Assembly: GCA_913776965.1 (NCBI GenBank)
Contig: CAJYQL010000084.1
Coordinates: forward strand, 1-64,000
Reading direction: 5' to 3'
Length of the DNA stretch: 64,000 nucleotides
Origin: an uncultured Xylophilus sp.
GTDB taxonomy: Bacteria; Pseudomonadota; Gammaproteobacteria; Burkholderiales; Burkholderiaceae_C
Shown here piece after piece: positions 22,364 through 31,853 of this stretch. Both the position numbers and the translations under genes were made by a program. A model generated the notes under the pieces. It searched no databases and had not been told where the DNA came from. It saw only the letters and a program-made list of their open reading frames with translations. Position 1 is the first letter of the stretch. Every line of letters starts with the position of its first letter.

Positions 22364-22672
22364 ATGTATCGCCGTCACCATCCCGTCACTCTCCTGCAGG
22401 CCAGCCGCGCGTCGCCCGGGCTCTCGCGTCTGCTCGACCTCGCACGCGAGTCAGGGGAGCGGCTGCGGGAAGCGGAAACCTTGATCCCGCCGATGCTGCG
22501 GCCATCCGTGCAGGCCGGCCCGATCGAAGGCCAGGTGTGGTGCCTGCTGGTGGATACCCCGTCGGCCGCGGCGAAGCTGCGCCAGCTGCTGCCGGCATTG
22601 CAGGCGCATCTGCGGACACGGGGACGGGATGTGGAGACGATCCGGCTCAAGGTGCAGGGCCGGCGGCGCTGA
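22364..22672 (+). CDS. DUF721 / DciA-like protein
   Basis: A 102-residue protein with the DUF721 fold pattern: helical N-terminus followed by WCLLVDTPSAAAKLRQLLPAL, a segment typical of the family. DciA, the ancestral loader or operator of the replicative helicase DnaB in bacteria without DnaC/DnaI, carries DUF721, and DUF721 genes next to secA occur in betaproteobacteria. The assignment to DciA is therefore plausible but not proved, because this protein is short. No other features such as a signal peptide are seen. A tRNA-Thr gene on the other strand follows 20 bases downstream. Confidence 0.75.
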   Translation: MYRRHHPVTLLQASRASPGLSRLLDLARESGERLREAETLIPPMLRPSVQAGPIEGQVWCLLVDTPSAAAKLRQLLPALQAHLRTRGRDVETIRLKVQGRRR

Positions 22673-22692
22673 CGGTGGACGTCGCGCAGGAA

Positions 22693-22768
22693 TGGTGCCG
22701 CTTGTCGGAATCGAACTGACGACCTACCGCTTACAAGGCGGGTGCTCTACCAACTGAGCTAAAGCGGC
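22693..22768 (-). tRNA. tRNA-Thr (anticodon TGT)
   Basis: Read on the minus strand, acceptor GCCGCTT pairs with AAGCGGC, then ACCA (CCA encoded). The D arm is GCTC..GAGC and the anticodon loop is CTTGTAA with anticodon TGT, in a stem CCCGC/GCGGT that has a C-T mismatch at the outer pair (27-43). The T loop is TTCGATT; the A-C mismatch in its stem is also seen in E. coli tRNA-Thr(UGU). Confidence 0.93.
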
Positions 22769-22804
22769 ACGGGAAAAACGTATTCTAGCGACGATGCTGG
22801 GGGC

Positions 22805-23341
22805 CTATTTGACGCGCTTGAGCGCCGGGCGCGCACCGCCGGGCGACGGCGGACGCGGCGGCTGGGTGTCGTCCCCGGCCTCGTCCAGGGCTTCGGCGGG
22901 CACCGGCGCCGCATCGTCGTCCGCCGGCAGCAGCGAGACGACGCGGTTGTCCGCACCAGCGTCCGCGGCCGGTGCCCTCGCGGCGGCAACAGGCGCATTG
23001 CCCGGGACCGCCGCTTCGGCATCGAACAGCGGAAAAGCCATGCCCTGCCCGTTTTCACGCGCATAGATGGCCATGACCCGCCCGATAGGGACCAGGATGT
23101 CGCGCGGCGTGCCGCCGAAGCGGGCCTTGAACTCGATGAAGTCGTTGCCGATCTGCAGCGCGCTCGTCGCGTCGTAGCTCACGTTCAGCACGATCTCGCC
23201 GTTCTTCACGTATTCGCGCGGCACCTGGACCGAGTCGTCCACCCGCACGGCCACGTACGGGGTGAGTCCGTTGTCCGTGCACCATTCGTACAGGGCACGG
23301 ATCAGGTACGGCCGGGTCGAGGTCGATTCGAGTGCGTTCAT
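22805..23341 (-). CDS. sspB: ClpXP protease specificity-enhancing factor SspB
   Basis: Adaptor that binds ssrA-tagged peptides and delivers them to ClpXP. Residues 1-110 form the substrate-binding domain (TRPYLIRALYEWCTDNGLTPY, VLNVSYDATSALQIGNDFIEF, ARFGG). A long Ala/Pro/Asp-rich flexible linker follows, and the extreme C-terminus ARPALKRVK is the ClpX-binding tail. The linker is what makes it 178 residues. It lies 16 bases after sspA, the usual pair. Confidence 0.95.
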   Translation of the reverse strand: MNALESTSTRPYLIRALYEWCTDNGLTPYVAVRVDDSVQVPREYVKNGEIVLNVSYDATSALQIGNDFIEFKARFGGTPRDILVPIGRVMAIYARENGQGMAFPLFDAEAAVPGNAPVAAARAPAADAGADNRVVSLLPADDDAAPVPAEALDEAGDDTQPPRPPSPGGARPALKRVK

Positions 23342-23357
23342 GCCAACCGCCGGGGGG

Positions 23358-23969
23358 TTACTTGCGCATCACCTTCTCGGACGGCGTCAGCGCCTCGATG
23401 TAGGCCGGACGCGAGAAGATGCGTTCGGCGTACTTCAGGAGCGGCGCTGCGTTCTTGCTGAGGTCGATGCCGTAGTAGTCGAGGCGCCAGAGCAGCGGCG
23501 CGATCGCGACGTCGAGCATCGAGAAGTTGTCGCCCAGCATGAACTTGTTTTTCAGGAAGACGGGAGCGAGCTGCGTCAGGCGGTCGCGGATGTGGGCGCG
23601 GGCCTTCTCCAGCGTCTTCTCGTTGCCCTTGGTGACACGCGATTCCAGTGCGTTGACGTGCACGAAGAGTTCCTTCTCGAAGTTGAGCAGGAACAGGCGC
23701 ACGCGGGCGCGGTCGACCGGGTCGCCCGGCATCAGCTGCGGATGCGGGAAACGCTCGTCGATGTACTCGTTGATGATGTTCGACTCGTACAGGATCAGGT
23801 CACGTTCGACCAGGATCGGCACCTGGCCGTACGGGTTCATCACGTTGATGTCTTCGGGCTTGTTGTAGAGATCGACGTCGCGGATCTCGAAGTCCATGCC
23901 CTTCTCGAACAGCACGAAACGGCAGCGGTGGGAGAAGGGACAGGTCGTTCCCGAATAAAGCACCATCAT
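23358..23969 (-). CDS. sspA: Stringent starvation protein A (GST fold)
   Basis: RNA-polymerase-associated protein with a glutathione-S-transferase fold that modulates sigma-70 transcription and acid or stationary-phase survival in enteric bacteria. The 203 residues start MMVLYSGTTCPFSHRCRFVL, with PYGQVPILVERDLILYESNII and DVAIAPLLWRLDYYGI typical of SspA. It lies 109 bases downstream of petC, in the same direction, the common betaproteobacterial petABC-sspAB order. Confidence 0.95.
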   Translation of the reverse strand: MMVLYSGTTCPFSHRCRFVLFEKGMDFEIRDVDLYNKPEDINVMNPYGQVPILVERDLILYESNIINEYIDERFPHPQLMPGDPVDRARVRLFLLNFEKELFVHVNALESRVTKGNEKTLEKARAHIRDRLTQLAPVFLKNKFMLGDNFSMLDVAIAPLLWRLDYYGIDLSKNAAPLLKYAERIFSRPAYIEALTPSEKVMRK

Positions 23970-24078
23970 GGCGAGAAGCTCCTAAAGTCAAAAAGAGCGG
24001 GCCGTGTCGTGCACACCCGCTCTGTCGAAAAATGCAGCGCGCGACCGCCGCCGCGCGCGATACGGCCGGACCCGTCGG

Positions 24079-24855
24079 TCAGCGGACGTTCTTCCAGTAC
24101 GCCGCGTTCAGGCGCCAGGCGAAGATGGTCAGCACGCCGAGGAACAGCAGCACCATCACGCCGACACGGACCCGGGTGTTCTGCGCCGGCTCGGCCATCC
24201 ACTGCAGGTAGTTGACCAGGTCGCCGATCGACTGCTCGTACTGCAGCGGCGTGAGCGTGCCCGGCGTGACCTGCTGCCAACCGGTGAAGACCTGGGTCTT
24301 GTGGCCGTGCGATTCGCGCTCTTCGAACACCGGGCGGCGGTCGCCCTGCAGTTCCCAGAACGGGTTGGGCATACCGACGCTGGGGAACGCGAGGTTATTC
24401 CAGCCGGTGGCCTTTGTGTCGTCGCGGTAGAACGTGCGCAGGAAGGTGTAGAGGTAGTCCGGTCCGGTGCCGCCGTGGCCGGCGCGCGAGCGCGAGATCA
24501 CGGTCAGGTCCGGCGGGTTGGCGCCGAACCATTCCTTGGCCTGGCGCGGGTCGATCGACGACTTCATCGTCTCGCCGACCTTGTCGGTGGTGAACAGCAG
24601 GTTGTCCTTGATCTGCTGCTCGGTCAGGCCGATGTCGGTCAGGCGGTTGTAGCGCATGAAGGCAGCCGAATGGCAGCCGATGCAGTAGTTGACGAACAGC
24701 TTGGCGCCGTTCTGCAGCGACGCCATGTCGTTGGTGCTGTTCGGCGCCTTGTCCCAGGCGATACCGCCTTCGGCCGCATGGCCCGCGCCCGCCAGCAGGC
24801 CGGCGGCTGCGGCCAGGGCCAGCAGCATCTTCTTGATGGTTCCCGTGGTGTTCAT
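24079..24855 (-). CDS. petC: Cytochrome c1 of the bc1 complex
   Basis: Heme c subunit of ubiquinol-cytochrome c reductase, passing electrons from the Rieske protein to soluble cytochrome c. The 258 residues include a signal peptide (ALAAAAGLLAGAGHAAEG), the heme motif CIGCH (about residue 58-62), and a C-terminal membrane anchor near VMVLLFLGVLTIFAWRLN. As in other betaproteobacteria it is a separate gene, not fused to cytochrome b. It lies 22 bases downstream of petB. Confidence 0.95.
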   Translation of the reverse strand: MNTTGTIKKMLLALAAAAGLLAGAGHAAEGGIAWDKAPNSTNDMASLQNGAKLFVNYCIGCHSAAFMRYNRLTDIGLTEQQIKDNLLFTTDKVGETMKSSIDPRQAKEWFGANPPDLTVISRSRAGHGGTGPDYLYTFLRTFYRDDTKATGWNNLAFPSVGMPNPFWELQGDRRPVFEERESHGHKTQVFTGWQQVTPGTLTPLQYEQSIGDLVNYLQWMAEPAQNTRVRVGVMVLLFLGVLTIFAWRLNAAYWKNVR

Positions 24856-24877
24856 CGTGGTTCTTTCTCGGCCGGAC

Positions 24878-26278
24878 TCAGTGCGCGGAGAAGGTGACGC
24901 GGTCGGGGACCGGCTTGAACCGGCCTATCCGGCTCCACCAGGGCATCAGCAGGAAGAAGCCGAAGTAGAACAGCGTGCCGACCTGCGAGATGCGCTCGCC
25001 GATGGGCGACGGCGGCTGCACGCCCAGATAGGCGAGCACGACGAAGTTCACGACGAAGATGCCGTACATGTACCAGTGCCAATCCGGGCGGTAGCGGATC
25101 GAGCGTACCGGGCTGTGGTCCAGCCACGGCAGGAAGAACAGGATCACGACCGCGCCGCCCATGACGACCACGCCCCAGAACTTGGCATCGATCGACAGCA
25201 TCATGGCGGTCACGCCGAGCGCGACCAGCACGATCAGGCCCTTCAGGAAACCGGCCAGACGGCTCTTGACCGCGGCGAAGACGGCGGCACCCAGCACGCA
25301 GGCGATCAGGGCGTACATCATCTCGCTGGTGATCGCGCGCAGCATCGAATAGAACGGCGTGAAGTACCAGACCGGCGCGATGTGGTTCGGCGTCTTCAGC
25401 GGATCGGCCGGGATGAAGTTGTTGTACTCGAGGAAGTAGCCGCCGGCTTCCGGTGCGAAGAAGATGACCGCGGTGAAGGCCATCAGGAACACGCAGACGC
25501 CGAAGAAGTCGTGCACCGAGTAATACGGGTGGAACGGGATGCCGTCGCGCGGGATGCCGTTGGCGTCCAGGTCCTTCTTGATCTCGACGCCGTCGGGGTT
25601 GTTGGAGCCGACTTCGTGCAGCGCGATGATGTGCGCGACCACCAGGCCGAGCAGGACCAGCGGCACGGCGATGACGTGGAAGCTGAAGAAGCGGTTGAGC
25701 GTCGCGTCGGACACCACGTAGTCGCCGCGGATCAGCAGGGCCAGGTCCGGACCGACGAAGGGGATGGCCGCGAACAGGTTCACGATCACCTGGGCGCCCC
25801 AATAGGACATCTGGCCCCAGGGCAGCAGGTAGCCCATGAAGGCTTCGGCCATCAGGCACAGGAAGATCGCGCAGCCGAACACCCAGACCAGTTCGCGCGG
25901 CTTGCGGTAGCTGCCGTAGATCAGGCCGCGGAACATGTGCAGGTACACCACCACGAAGAACGCCGAGGCGCCGGTGGAGTGCATGTAGCGGATCAGCCAG
26001 CCCCAGGGCACGTCGCGCATGATGTACTCGACCGACGCGAACGCGAGGTTGGCGTCGGGCTTGTAGTGCATCACCAGGAAGATGCCGGTGACGATCTGGA
26101 TGACCAGCACCAGCAGCGCGAGCGATCCGAAGATGTACCAGATGTTGAAGTTCTTCGGAGCGTAGTACTCGCTCATGTGCTCCCGGTAGAGCTTCGATGC
26201 CGGGAACCGGTTGTTCACCCAGTTGCCGAGCTTCGCGCCCATCGGCGCGTTCGGCGAGATTTCCTTGAATTCGGCCAT
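24878..26278 (-). CDS. petB: Cytochrome b of the bc1 complex
   Basis: Membrane subunit carrying hemes bL and bH and the quinol oxidation (Qo) and quinone reduction (Qi) sites. The 466 residues show the heme-ligand helices (MHSTGASAFFVVVYLHMFRG and SFHVIAVPLVLLGLVVAHI) and eight or more hydrophobic segments. The Qo motif usually written PEWY reads PVWY here (in APVWYFTPFY). The C-terminal third extends past the last core helix. It sits between petA (13 bases upstream) and petC. Confidence 0.96.
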   Translation of the reverse strand: MAEFKEISPNAPMGAKLGNWVNNRFPASKLYREHMSEYYAPKNFNIWYIFGSLALLVLVIQIVTGIFLVMHYKPDANLAFASVEYIMRDVPWGWLIRYMHSTGASAFFVVVYLHMFRGLIYGSYRKPRELVWVFGCAIFLCLMAEAFMGYLLPWGQMSYWGAQVIVNLFAAIPFVGPDLALLIRGDYVVSDATLNRFFSFHVIAVPLVLLGLVVAHIIALHEVGSNNPDGVEIKKDLDANGIPRDGIPFHPYYSVHDFFGVCVFLMAFTAVIFFAPEAGGYFLEYNNFIPADPLKTPNHIAPVWYFTPFYSMLRAITSEMMYALIACVLGAAVFAAVKSRLAGFLKGLIVLVALGVTAMMLSIDAKFWGVVVMGGAVVILFFLPWLDHSPVRSIRYRPDWHWYMYGIFVVNFVVLAYLGVQPPSPIGERISQVGTLFYFGFFLLMPWWSRIGRFKPVPDRVTFSAH

Positions 26279-26291
26279 GTCCGTCGTCTCC

Positions 26292-26909
26292 TCAGGCGCT
26301 CTTCTTGTCTTCGCCGATCAGCAGGCGGGTATCGGAGAGGTACATGTGCGGCGGAACCGGCAGGTTGTCCGGCGCGGGCTTGTTCTTGAAGACGCGGCCG
26401 GCCATGTCGAAGGTCGAGCCGTGGCACGGGCAGAGGAAGCCGCCCTGCCAGTCGTCCGGCAGCGAGGGCTGAGGGCCGGCGACGAACTTGTCGATCGGGG
26501 AGCAGCCAAGGTGGGTGCAGATGCCGACCACGACCAGCACGTCCTTCTTGATGGAACGGCCTTCGTTGCGGGCGTATTCGGGGGTGAACTCGTCCGGATG
26601 GCGCTCGGACTTCGGATCGGCGAGCTGGCCGTCGAGCTTGGGCAGTTCGGCGATCTGGGCGGCGGTGCGCTTCAGGATCCAGACGGGCTTGCCCCGCCAT
26701 TCCACGGTGATCTTCTCGCCCGGCTGCAGCGCCGAGATGTCGACCTCCACCGCAGCACCGGCGGCCTTGGCGCGTTCGGACGGCTGGAAGGTACTGACGA
26801 ACGGGATGGCGGTCGCCACGCCGCCGACTGCGCCCGCACAGCTCGACGCGATGAGCCACGTTCTTTTGCTGCTGTCGATGCGGGAAGCGCCGACTAGAGA
26901 TTCACTCAT
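26292..26909 (-). CDS. petA: Rieske iron-sulfur subunit of the bc1 complex
   Basis: Carries the [2Fe-2S] cluster that takes the first electron from ubiquinol. Cluster ligands lie in CTHLGC and CPCHGS near the C-terminus. The N-terminus has a Tat-type signal anchor: SSKRTWLIASSCAGAVGGVA, in which the usual twin Arg is Lys-Arg. The protein is 205 residues and stays anchored by that segment. It is the first gene of petABC-sspAB, with a plausible promoter at 26952-26981. tatABC, probably needed for its export, is 9.4 kb away in this window. Confidence 0.96.
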   Translation of the reverse strand: MSESLVGASRIDSSKRTWLIASSCAGAVGGVATAIPFVSTFQPSERAKAAGAAVEVDISALQPGEKITVEWRGKPVWILKRTAAQIAELPKLDGQLADPKSERHPDEFTPEYARNEGRSIKKDVLVVVGICTHLGCSPIDKFVAGPQPSLPDDWQGGFLCPCHGSTFDMAGRVFKNKPAPDNLPVPPHMYLSDTRLLIGEDKKSA

Positions 26910-26951
26910 GGAAATCCTCGATGATCATCGCTTGATTGGGGTCAACCGGCG

Positions 26952-26981
26952 ATTGTAGCGGACCGTATCCGGCGCCTCCAA
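26952..26981 (-). promoter_or_regulatory. Likely promoter of petABC(-sspAB)
   Basis: On the minus strand, TTGGAG (26981-26976) and TACAAT (26957-26952) are separated by 18 bases, 43 bases upstream of the petA ATG. Confidence 0.5.
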
Positions 26982-27045
26982 GGGTCTCGGGGCGGGCGGC
27001 AGGCGCGATACTGCGGACCCTTCATCACTCGATCCGGGACCGTCC

Positions 27046-27489
27046 ATGGGCATGCTGCAGGAATTCAAGACCTTCGCCATGAAGGGCAACGTCATCGACC
27101 TGGCGGTCGGCGTGATCATCGGCGGCGCCTTCGGCAAGATCGTCGATTCGCTGGTGAACGACGTGATCATGCCGGTGGTGGGACTGGTGTTCGGCAAGCT
27201 GGATTTCTCCAGCCTGTTCCTCGTGCTCGGCACGATCCCGGCCGGCGTGCCGCGCACGCTGGCGGACCTGAAGAAGGCCGGCGTCCCGGTGCTGGCGTAC
27301 GGCAACTTCATCACCGTCGCAGTCAATTTCGCGATCCTGGCGTTCGTGATCTTCCTGATGGTGAAGCAGATCAACCGGCTGCGGCGCAAGGACGATGCGG
27401 CACCGCCGCCCGCCCCGGCGGCGACGCCCGAGGACATCGTGCTGCTGCGCGAGATCCGCGACAGCCTGCAGAAGCCGCGCGTGCTCTGA
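27046..27489 (+). CDS. mscL: Large-conductance mechanosensitive channel MscL
   Basis: Pentameric inner-membrane channel that opens under high membrane tension to release solutes on osmotic downshock. The 147 residues start [26 protein letters not shown], the first transmembrane helix with its conserved pore residues; the second helix is near [20 protein letters not shown], followed by the charged C-terminal bundle. It is single, with the repeat copy C directly after its stop codon. Confidence 0.97.
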   Translation: MGMLQEFKTFAMKGNVIDLAVGVIIGGAFGKIVDSLVNDVIMPVVGLVFGKLDFSSLFLVLGTIPAGVPRTLADLKKAGVPVLAYGNFITVAVNFAILAFVIFLMVKQINRLRRKDDAAPPPAPAATPEDIVLLREIRDSLQKPRVL

Positions 27490-27490
27490 C

Positions 27491-27534
27491 GCTCCTCTTT
27501 TCATAGCTGCCAGCGCAGGCGGGACGGGCGCTGG
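27491..27534 (+). repeat. Dispersed GCTCC..ATAGC repeat, copy C
   Basis: The core GCTCCTCTTTTCATAGC (27491-27507) begins one base after the mscL TGA. In the arm, CCAGCGC (27510-27516) pairs with GCGCTGG (27528-27534) around AGGCGGGACGG. It fills the 57-base gap between the convergent mscL and pdxA, where a bidirectional transcript end would be useful. Confidence 0.85.
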
Positions 27535-27546
27535 CGCCCGAAAACC

Positions 27547-28596
27547 TCACGCACCTGCCAGCCGGCGCGCCATCTTCACCGCCGCCAGCAGGCTCGCCGG
27601 ATCGGCGCGACCGCTGCCGGCGAGGTCGAACGCAGTGCCGTGGTCCGGACTGGTGCGGACCAGCGGCAGGCCGAGCGTCACGTTCACGCCCTGCTCCACG
27701 CCCAGGTACTTGACCGGGATCAGCCCCTGGTCGTGGTACATCGCGATCACCGCGTCGAAGGCGCCGGGCAGACCGCCGGCTGGCGCGCGGGCCCGCATGA
27801 AGACCGTGTCGGGCGCATAGGGGCCGCGGGCGTCGATGCCCTCGGCCTGCGCCGCGGCGATCGCCGGCGCGATGACCTCGATCTCCTCGCGACCGAACAG
27901 GCCGCCCTCCCCCGCATGCGGATTGAGCCCGGCCACCGCCAGCCGCGGCGGGTGGCCGAGCAGCGGGGTGAGCGCGGCATGCGCGATGCGCAGCGTGCCC
28001 AGCAGCCGCGGCACGGTCAGCGCGTCGATCGCGTCGCGCAGCGCCATGTGGATGCTGACCAGCACGGTGCGCAGTTCGTCGTTGGCCAGCATCATGCGGA
28101 CCGGCACCTCCGCCACCGGCCGGCCGAGGAAGGCCGCCGCCTCGGCCTGCAGCAGTTCGGTGTGGCCGGGAAAGTCGACGCCGGCGGCGGCCAGCGCCTC
28201 CTTGTGCAGCGGCGCGGTGACCACCGCCGCCACCTCCCGGCGCAGCGCGGCACGCGCGGCCCAAACCACCGCCTCAGCCGCCTGCCGGCCGCCTTCGGCC
28301 GAAATCCGGCCCCAGGGCACCTCTTCGCGGGCCTGTACCACCGGCAGCACCGGGATACAGCGCGGCGGCACGTCCGCCGCCTCGGCGGGCGCGCCGAGCA
28401 CCGCGACCGGGATCGACGGCCCGCGCCCGGCGATGCAGGCGGCCGCGCGGCGCATCACCGCCACGTCGCCGACCACTACGCAGTGGCGCAGGTCGTCGGG
28501 CGCGTCGCGGAACAGGCGGGCGACGATCTCGGGGCCGATGCCGGCCGGATCGCCGGCGGTGATCGCCAGCGGCAGCGGAGCGGGTGCGCGGCTCAT
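27547..28596 (-). CDS. pdxA: 4-hydroxythreonine-4-phosphate dehydrogenase
   Basis: Oxidises 4-phosphohydroxy-L-threonine in the DXP-dependent pyridoxal phosphate pathway. The 349 residues begin MSRAPAPLPLAITAGDPAGIGPEI; the metal-binding His residues are in FPGHTELL, and YHDQGLIPVKY is the conserved active-site segment; NPHAGEGGLFG is also diagnostic. The start overlaps the stop of the upstream NIF3 gene by 4 bases (ATGA), and the longer open frame upstream runs inside that gene. It converges on mscL. Confidence 0.95.
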   Translation of the reverse strand: MSRAPAPLPLAITAGDPAGIGPEIVARLFRDAPDDLRHCVVVGDVAVMRRAAACIAGRGPSIPVAVLGAPAEAADVPPRCIPVLPVVQAREEVPWGRISAEGGRQAAEAVVWAARAALRREVAAVVTAPLHKEALAAAGVDFPGHTELLQAEAAAFLGRPVAEVPVRMMLANDELRTVLVSIHMALRDAIDALTVPRLLGTLRIAHAALTPLLGHPPRLAVAGLNPHAGEGGLFGREEIEVIAPAIAAAQAEGIDARGPYAPDTVFMRARAPAGGLPGAFDAVIAMYHDQGLIPVKYLGVEQGVNVTLGLPLVRTSPDHGTAFDLAGSGRADPASLLAAVKMARRLAGA

Positions 28597-29360
28597 GCCG
28601 GGTTGTCGATGTCGACGAAGGTATGCCGCAGCCCGCAGTCGGCCGCCACCCGGCCCGCCACTGCCGGCGCGCCGTAGCGTTCGCTGGCATGGTGGCCGCA
28701 GGCGACGAAGGCGACGCCCAGTTCGCGGGCGTAGTGGGCCTGCGGCTCCGAGATTTCGCCGGTGACGAACGCATCGGCACCGGCCGCGATCGCGGCCTCG
28801 AAGAAGCCCTGTGCGCCGCCGGTGCACCACGCTACTCTTTTAATAGCACCTCGCGCAGGATCCACCAGCGTCACCGGCCGATCCACGCCCGATTCGACAT
28901 GCCGCGCGAGCGCCGCCGCATCGGGAAAGTCGGCGTCGCCGATGCAGCCCAGGTCCTGCTCGCCGAAATGCGCGTCGGCGGTCCAGCCCAGGCGGGCGCC
29001 GAGCTGTGCGTTGTTGCCCAGCTCGGGGTGCGCGTCCAGCGGCAGGTGGTAGGCGAACAGGCTGATGTCGTGCGCCAGCAGCAGCGCGAGCCGCTGCTTG
29101 AGCCAGCCGGTGACGCGCCCGTCGTGGCCGCGCCAGAACAGGCCGTGGTGGACGAACAGCGCATCGGCCCGCAGGTCGATCGCCGCCTCGATCAGCGCGC
29201 GGCTGGCGGTGACGCCGGAGACGATGTGGCCGATGCGCTCGCGCCCCTCCACCTGCAGGCCGTTCGGGCCGTAGTCCTTGAAGCGGGCGGGCGACAGCAG
29301 CGCGTCGAAGCGGCGCAGCAGCGCATCGCGGTCGGTGGTGGGAGGGGTGGCGACATCCAT
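28593..29360 (-). CDS. NIF3-like dinuclear metal-centre protein (YbgI family)
   Basis: A 255-residue member of the NIF3/YbgI family, toroidal hexamers with a two-metal centre; GTP cyclohydrolase-like or repair roles have been suggested but the function is unsettled. Metal-site motifs are seen: LFVHHGLFW, YHLPLDAH and the C-terminal GHHASERYG. The start MDVATPPTTDRDALLRRFDALL is the family-like one; the frame upstream is antisense to the protease gene. The segment RGAIKRVAW is encoded by repeat copy D, so a repeat sits inside the coding region without breaking it. It is coupled to pdxA by an ATGA overlap. Confidence 0.9.
   Translation of the reverse strand: MDVATPPTTDRDALLRRFDALLSPARFKDYGPNGLQVEGRERIGHIVSGVTASRALIEAAIDLRADALFVHHGLFWRGHDGRVTGWLKQRLALLLAHDISLFAYHLPLDAHPELGNNAQLGARLGWTADAHFGEQDLGCIGDADFPDAAALARHVESGVDRPVTLVDPARGAIKRVAWCTGGAQGFFEAAIAAGADAFVTGEISEPQAHYARELGVAFVACGHHASERYGAPAVAGRVAADCGLRHTFVDIDNPA
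28832..28860 (+). repeat. Dispersed GCTA..ATAGC repeat, copy D (inside the NIF3 gene)
   Basis: The core GCTACTCTTTTAATAGC (28832-28848) is followed by ACCTCGCGCAGG. It lies in the coding sequence of the NIF3 gene, which stays in frame across it. Confidence 0.7.
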
Positions 29361-29445
29361 GTGTCGATTGTTGTCCAGCTGCCGCGCGGCGCGGACGCTG
29401 GGGGACAATCGTCCGCATCTCCCCACGATACCTGCCCGCCCCCTC

Positions 29446-30603
<1,158 letters not shown>

Positions 30604-30673
30604 CAAGCGCGTGCCCCGCGCCCCGAATAAAATCCGCGGCACTTCAGCTCTCGTGTCCAAGGATTTTTTCGTC

Positions 30674-31834
30674 ATGAACGCATTTCCCTTCCAGCGCCGC
30701 GCCCTCGTCGCCCTGATGGCCGCCGCCGGCTTCGCCACCGCCGCCCAGGCCGCCGACGTCAAGATCGGCGTCGCCGAAGCCCTGTCCGGCGGTGCCGCGC
30801 AGTACGGCGTCGCGATCCGCAACGGCTTCCAGCTGGCGGCCGACGAGATCAATGCCGCCGGCGGTATCAACGGCGACAAGATCGCGCTGGTGATCGAGGA
30901 CGAGCAGGGCAAGAAGGAAGAGGCGATCAACGTCTTCAAGAAGCTGATCTTCCAGGACAAGGTGCTGATGGTCTTCGGCCCGACGCTGTCGAACTCCGCC
31001 CAGGCCGCCGACCCGGTCGCCCAGGCCGCCAAGACGGTCGCCTTCGGTACATCCAACACCGCCGACGGCATCACCTCGATCGGCGACTACGTGTTCCGCA
31101 ATTCCGTCACCGAGGCCGACGTGCTGCCCGAGACGATCAAGATGGCGGTGAAGAAGGCCGGCGTGAAGAAGGTCGCGGTGCTCTACGGCAACGACGACGT
31201 GTTCACCAAGAGCGGCTACGACAACTTCAAGAAGGCCCTCGATGACCTGAAGATCCCGGTCACCACGACCGAGACCTTCGCCAAGGGCGACGTGGACTTC
31301 AAGGCCCAGCTGACCAAGATCAAGGCCACCAACCCGGACGCGATCGTGCTGTCGGCCCTGCTCGCCGAAGGCGCGCCGATCATGGTGCAGGCCCGCCAGG
31401 TCGGCCTGAACGTGCCGGTGATCGGCGGCAACGGCATGAACTCGACCAAGATCTTCGATCTGGCCAAGGACAAGTCCGACGGCCTGTACGTCGGCAGCCC
31501 CTGGTCGGCCTCCAACGACACGCCCGAGAACACCAAGTTCATCAAGGCCTACAGCGCCAAGTACAACATCGCGCCCGACCAGTTCGCCGCCCAGGCCTAC
31601 GACGCGCTCTACATCGCGGCCCAGGCGATGAAGACGGTGAAGTTCACCGGCAAGCTGCCGGCCGACCGCACCGCGCTGCGCGACGCGCTGCCGAAGGTCA
31701 AGTGGACCGGCGCCACCGGCGCGTTCGAGTTCCGCCGCGCCAACGACAAGGCCGGCAAGCCCGCCGGCTACGACGCGCAGCAGAAGCCGATCGTCAGCGT
31801 GACGAAGGGCAACCAGTTCGTCATCGAGAAGTAA
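30674..31834 (+). CDS. livJ: Branched-chain amino-acid ABC transporter, periplasmic binding protein
   Basis: Solute-binding protein that captures leucine, isoleucine, valine or related amino acids in the periplasm for the LivHMGF transporter. The 386 residues carry a signal peptide (RRALVALMAAAGFATAAQA, cleavage before ADVKIG) and the type I binding-protein fold (GVAEALSGGAAQYGVAIRNG, INAAGGINGDKI, VFGPTLSNSA, GVKKVAVLYGNDD). The exact ligand cannot be read off; related amides or aromatic acids are possible. A strong terminator lies between this gene and livH, so it should be expressed in excess. Confidence 0.9.
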   Translation: MNAFPFQRRALVALMAAAGFATAAQAADVKIGVAEALSGGAAQYGVAIRNGFQLAADEINAAGGINGDKIALVIEDEQGKKEEAINVFKKLIFQDKVLMVFGPTLSNSAQAADPVAQAAKTVAFGTSNTADGITSIGDYVFRNSVTEADVLPETIKMAVKKAGVKKVAVLYGNDDVFTKSGYDNFKKALDDLKIPVTTTETFAKGDVDFKAQLTKIKATNPDAIVLSALLAEGAPIMVQARQVGLNVPVIGGNGMNSTKIFDLAKDKSDGLYVGSPWSASNDTPENTKFIKAYSAKYNIAPDQFAAQAYDALYIAAQAMKTVKFTGKLPADRTALRDALPKVKWTGATGAFEFRRANDKAGKPAGYDAQQKPIVSVTKGNQFVIEK

Positions 31835-31853
31835 GCAGGCTCTCGCCATCGCA

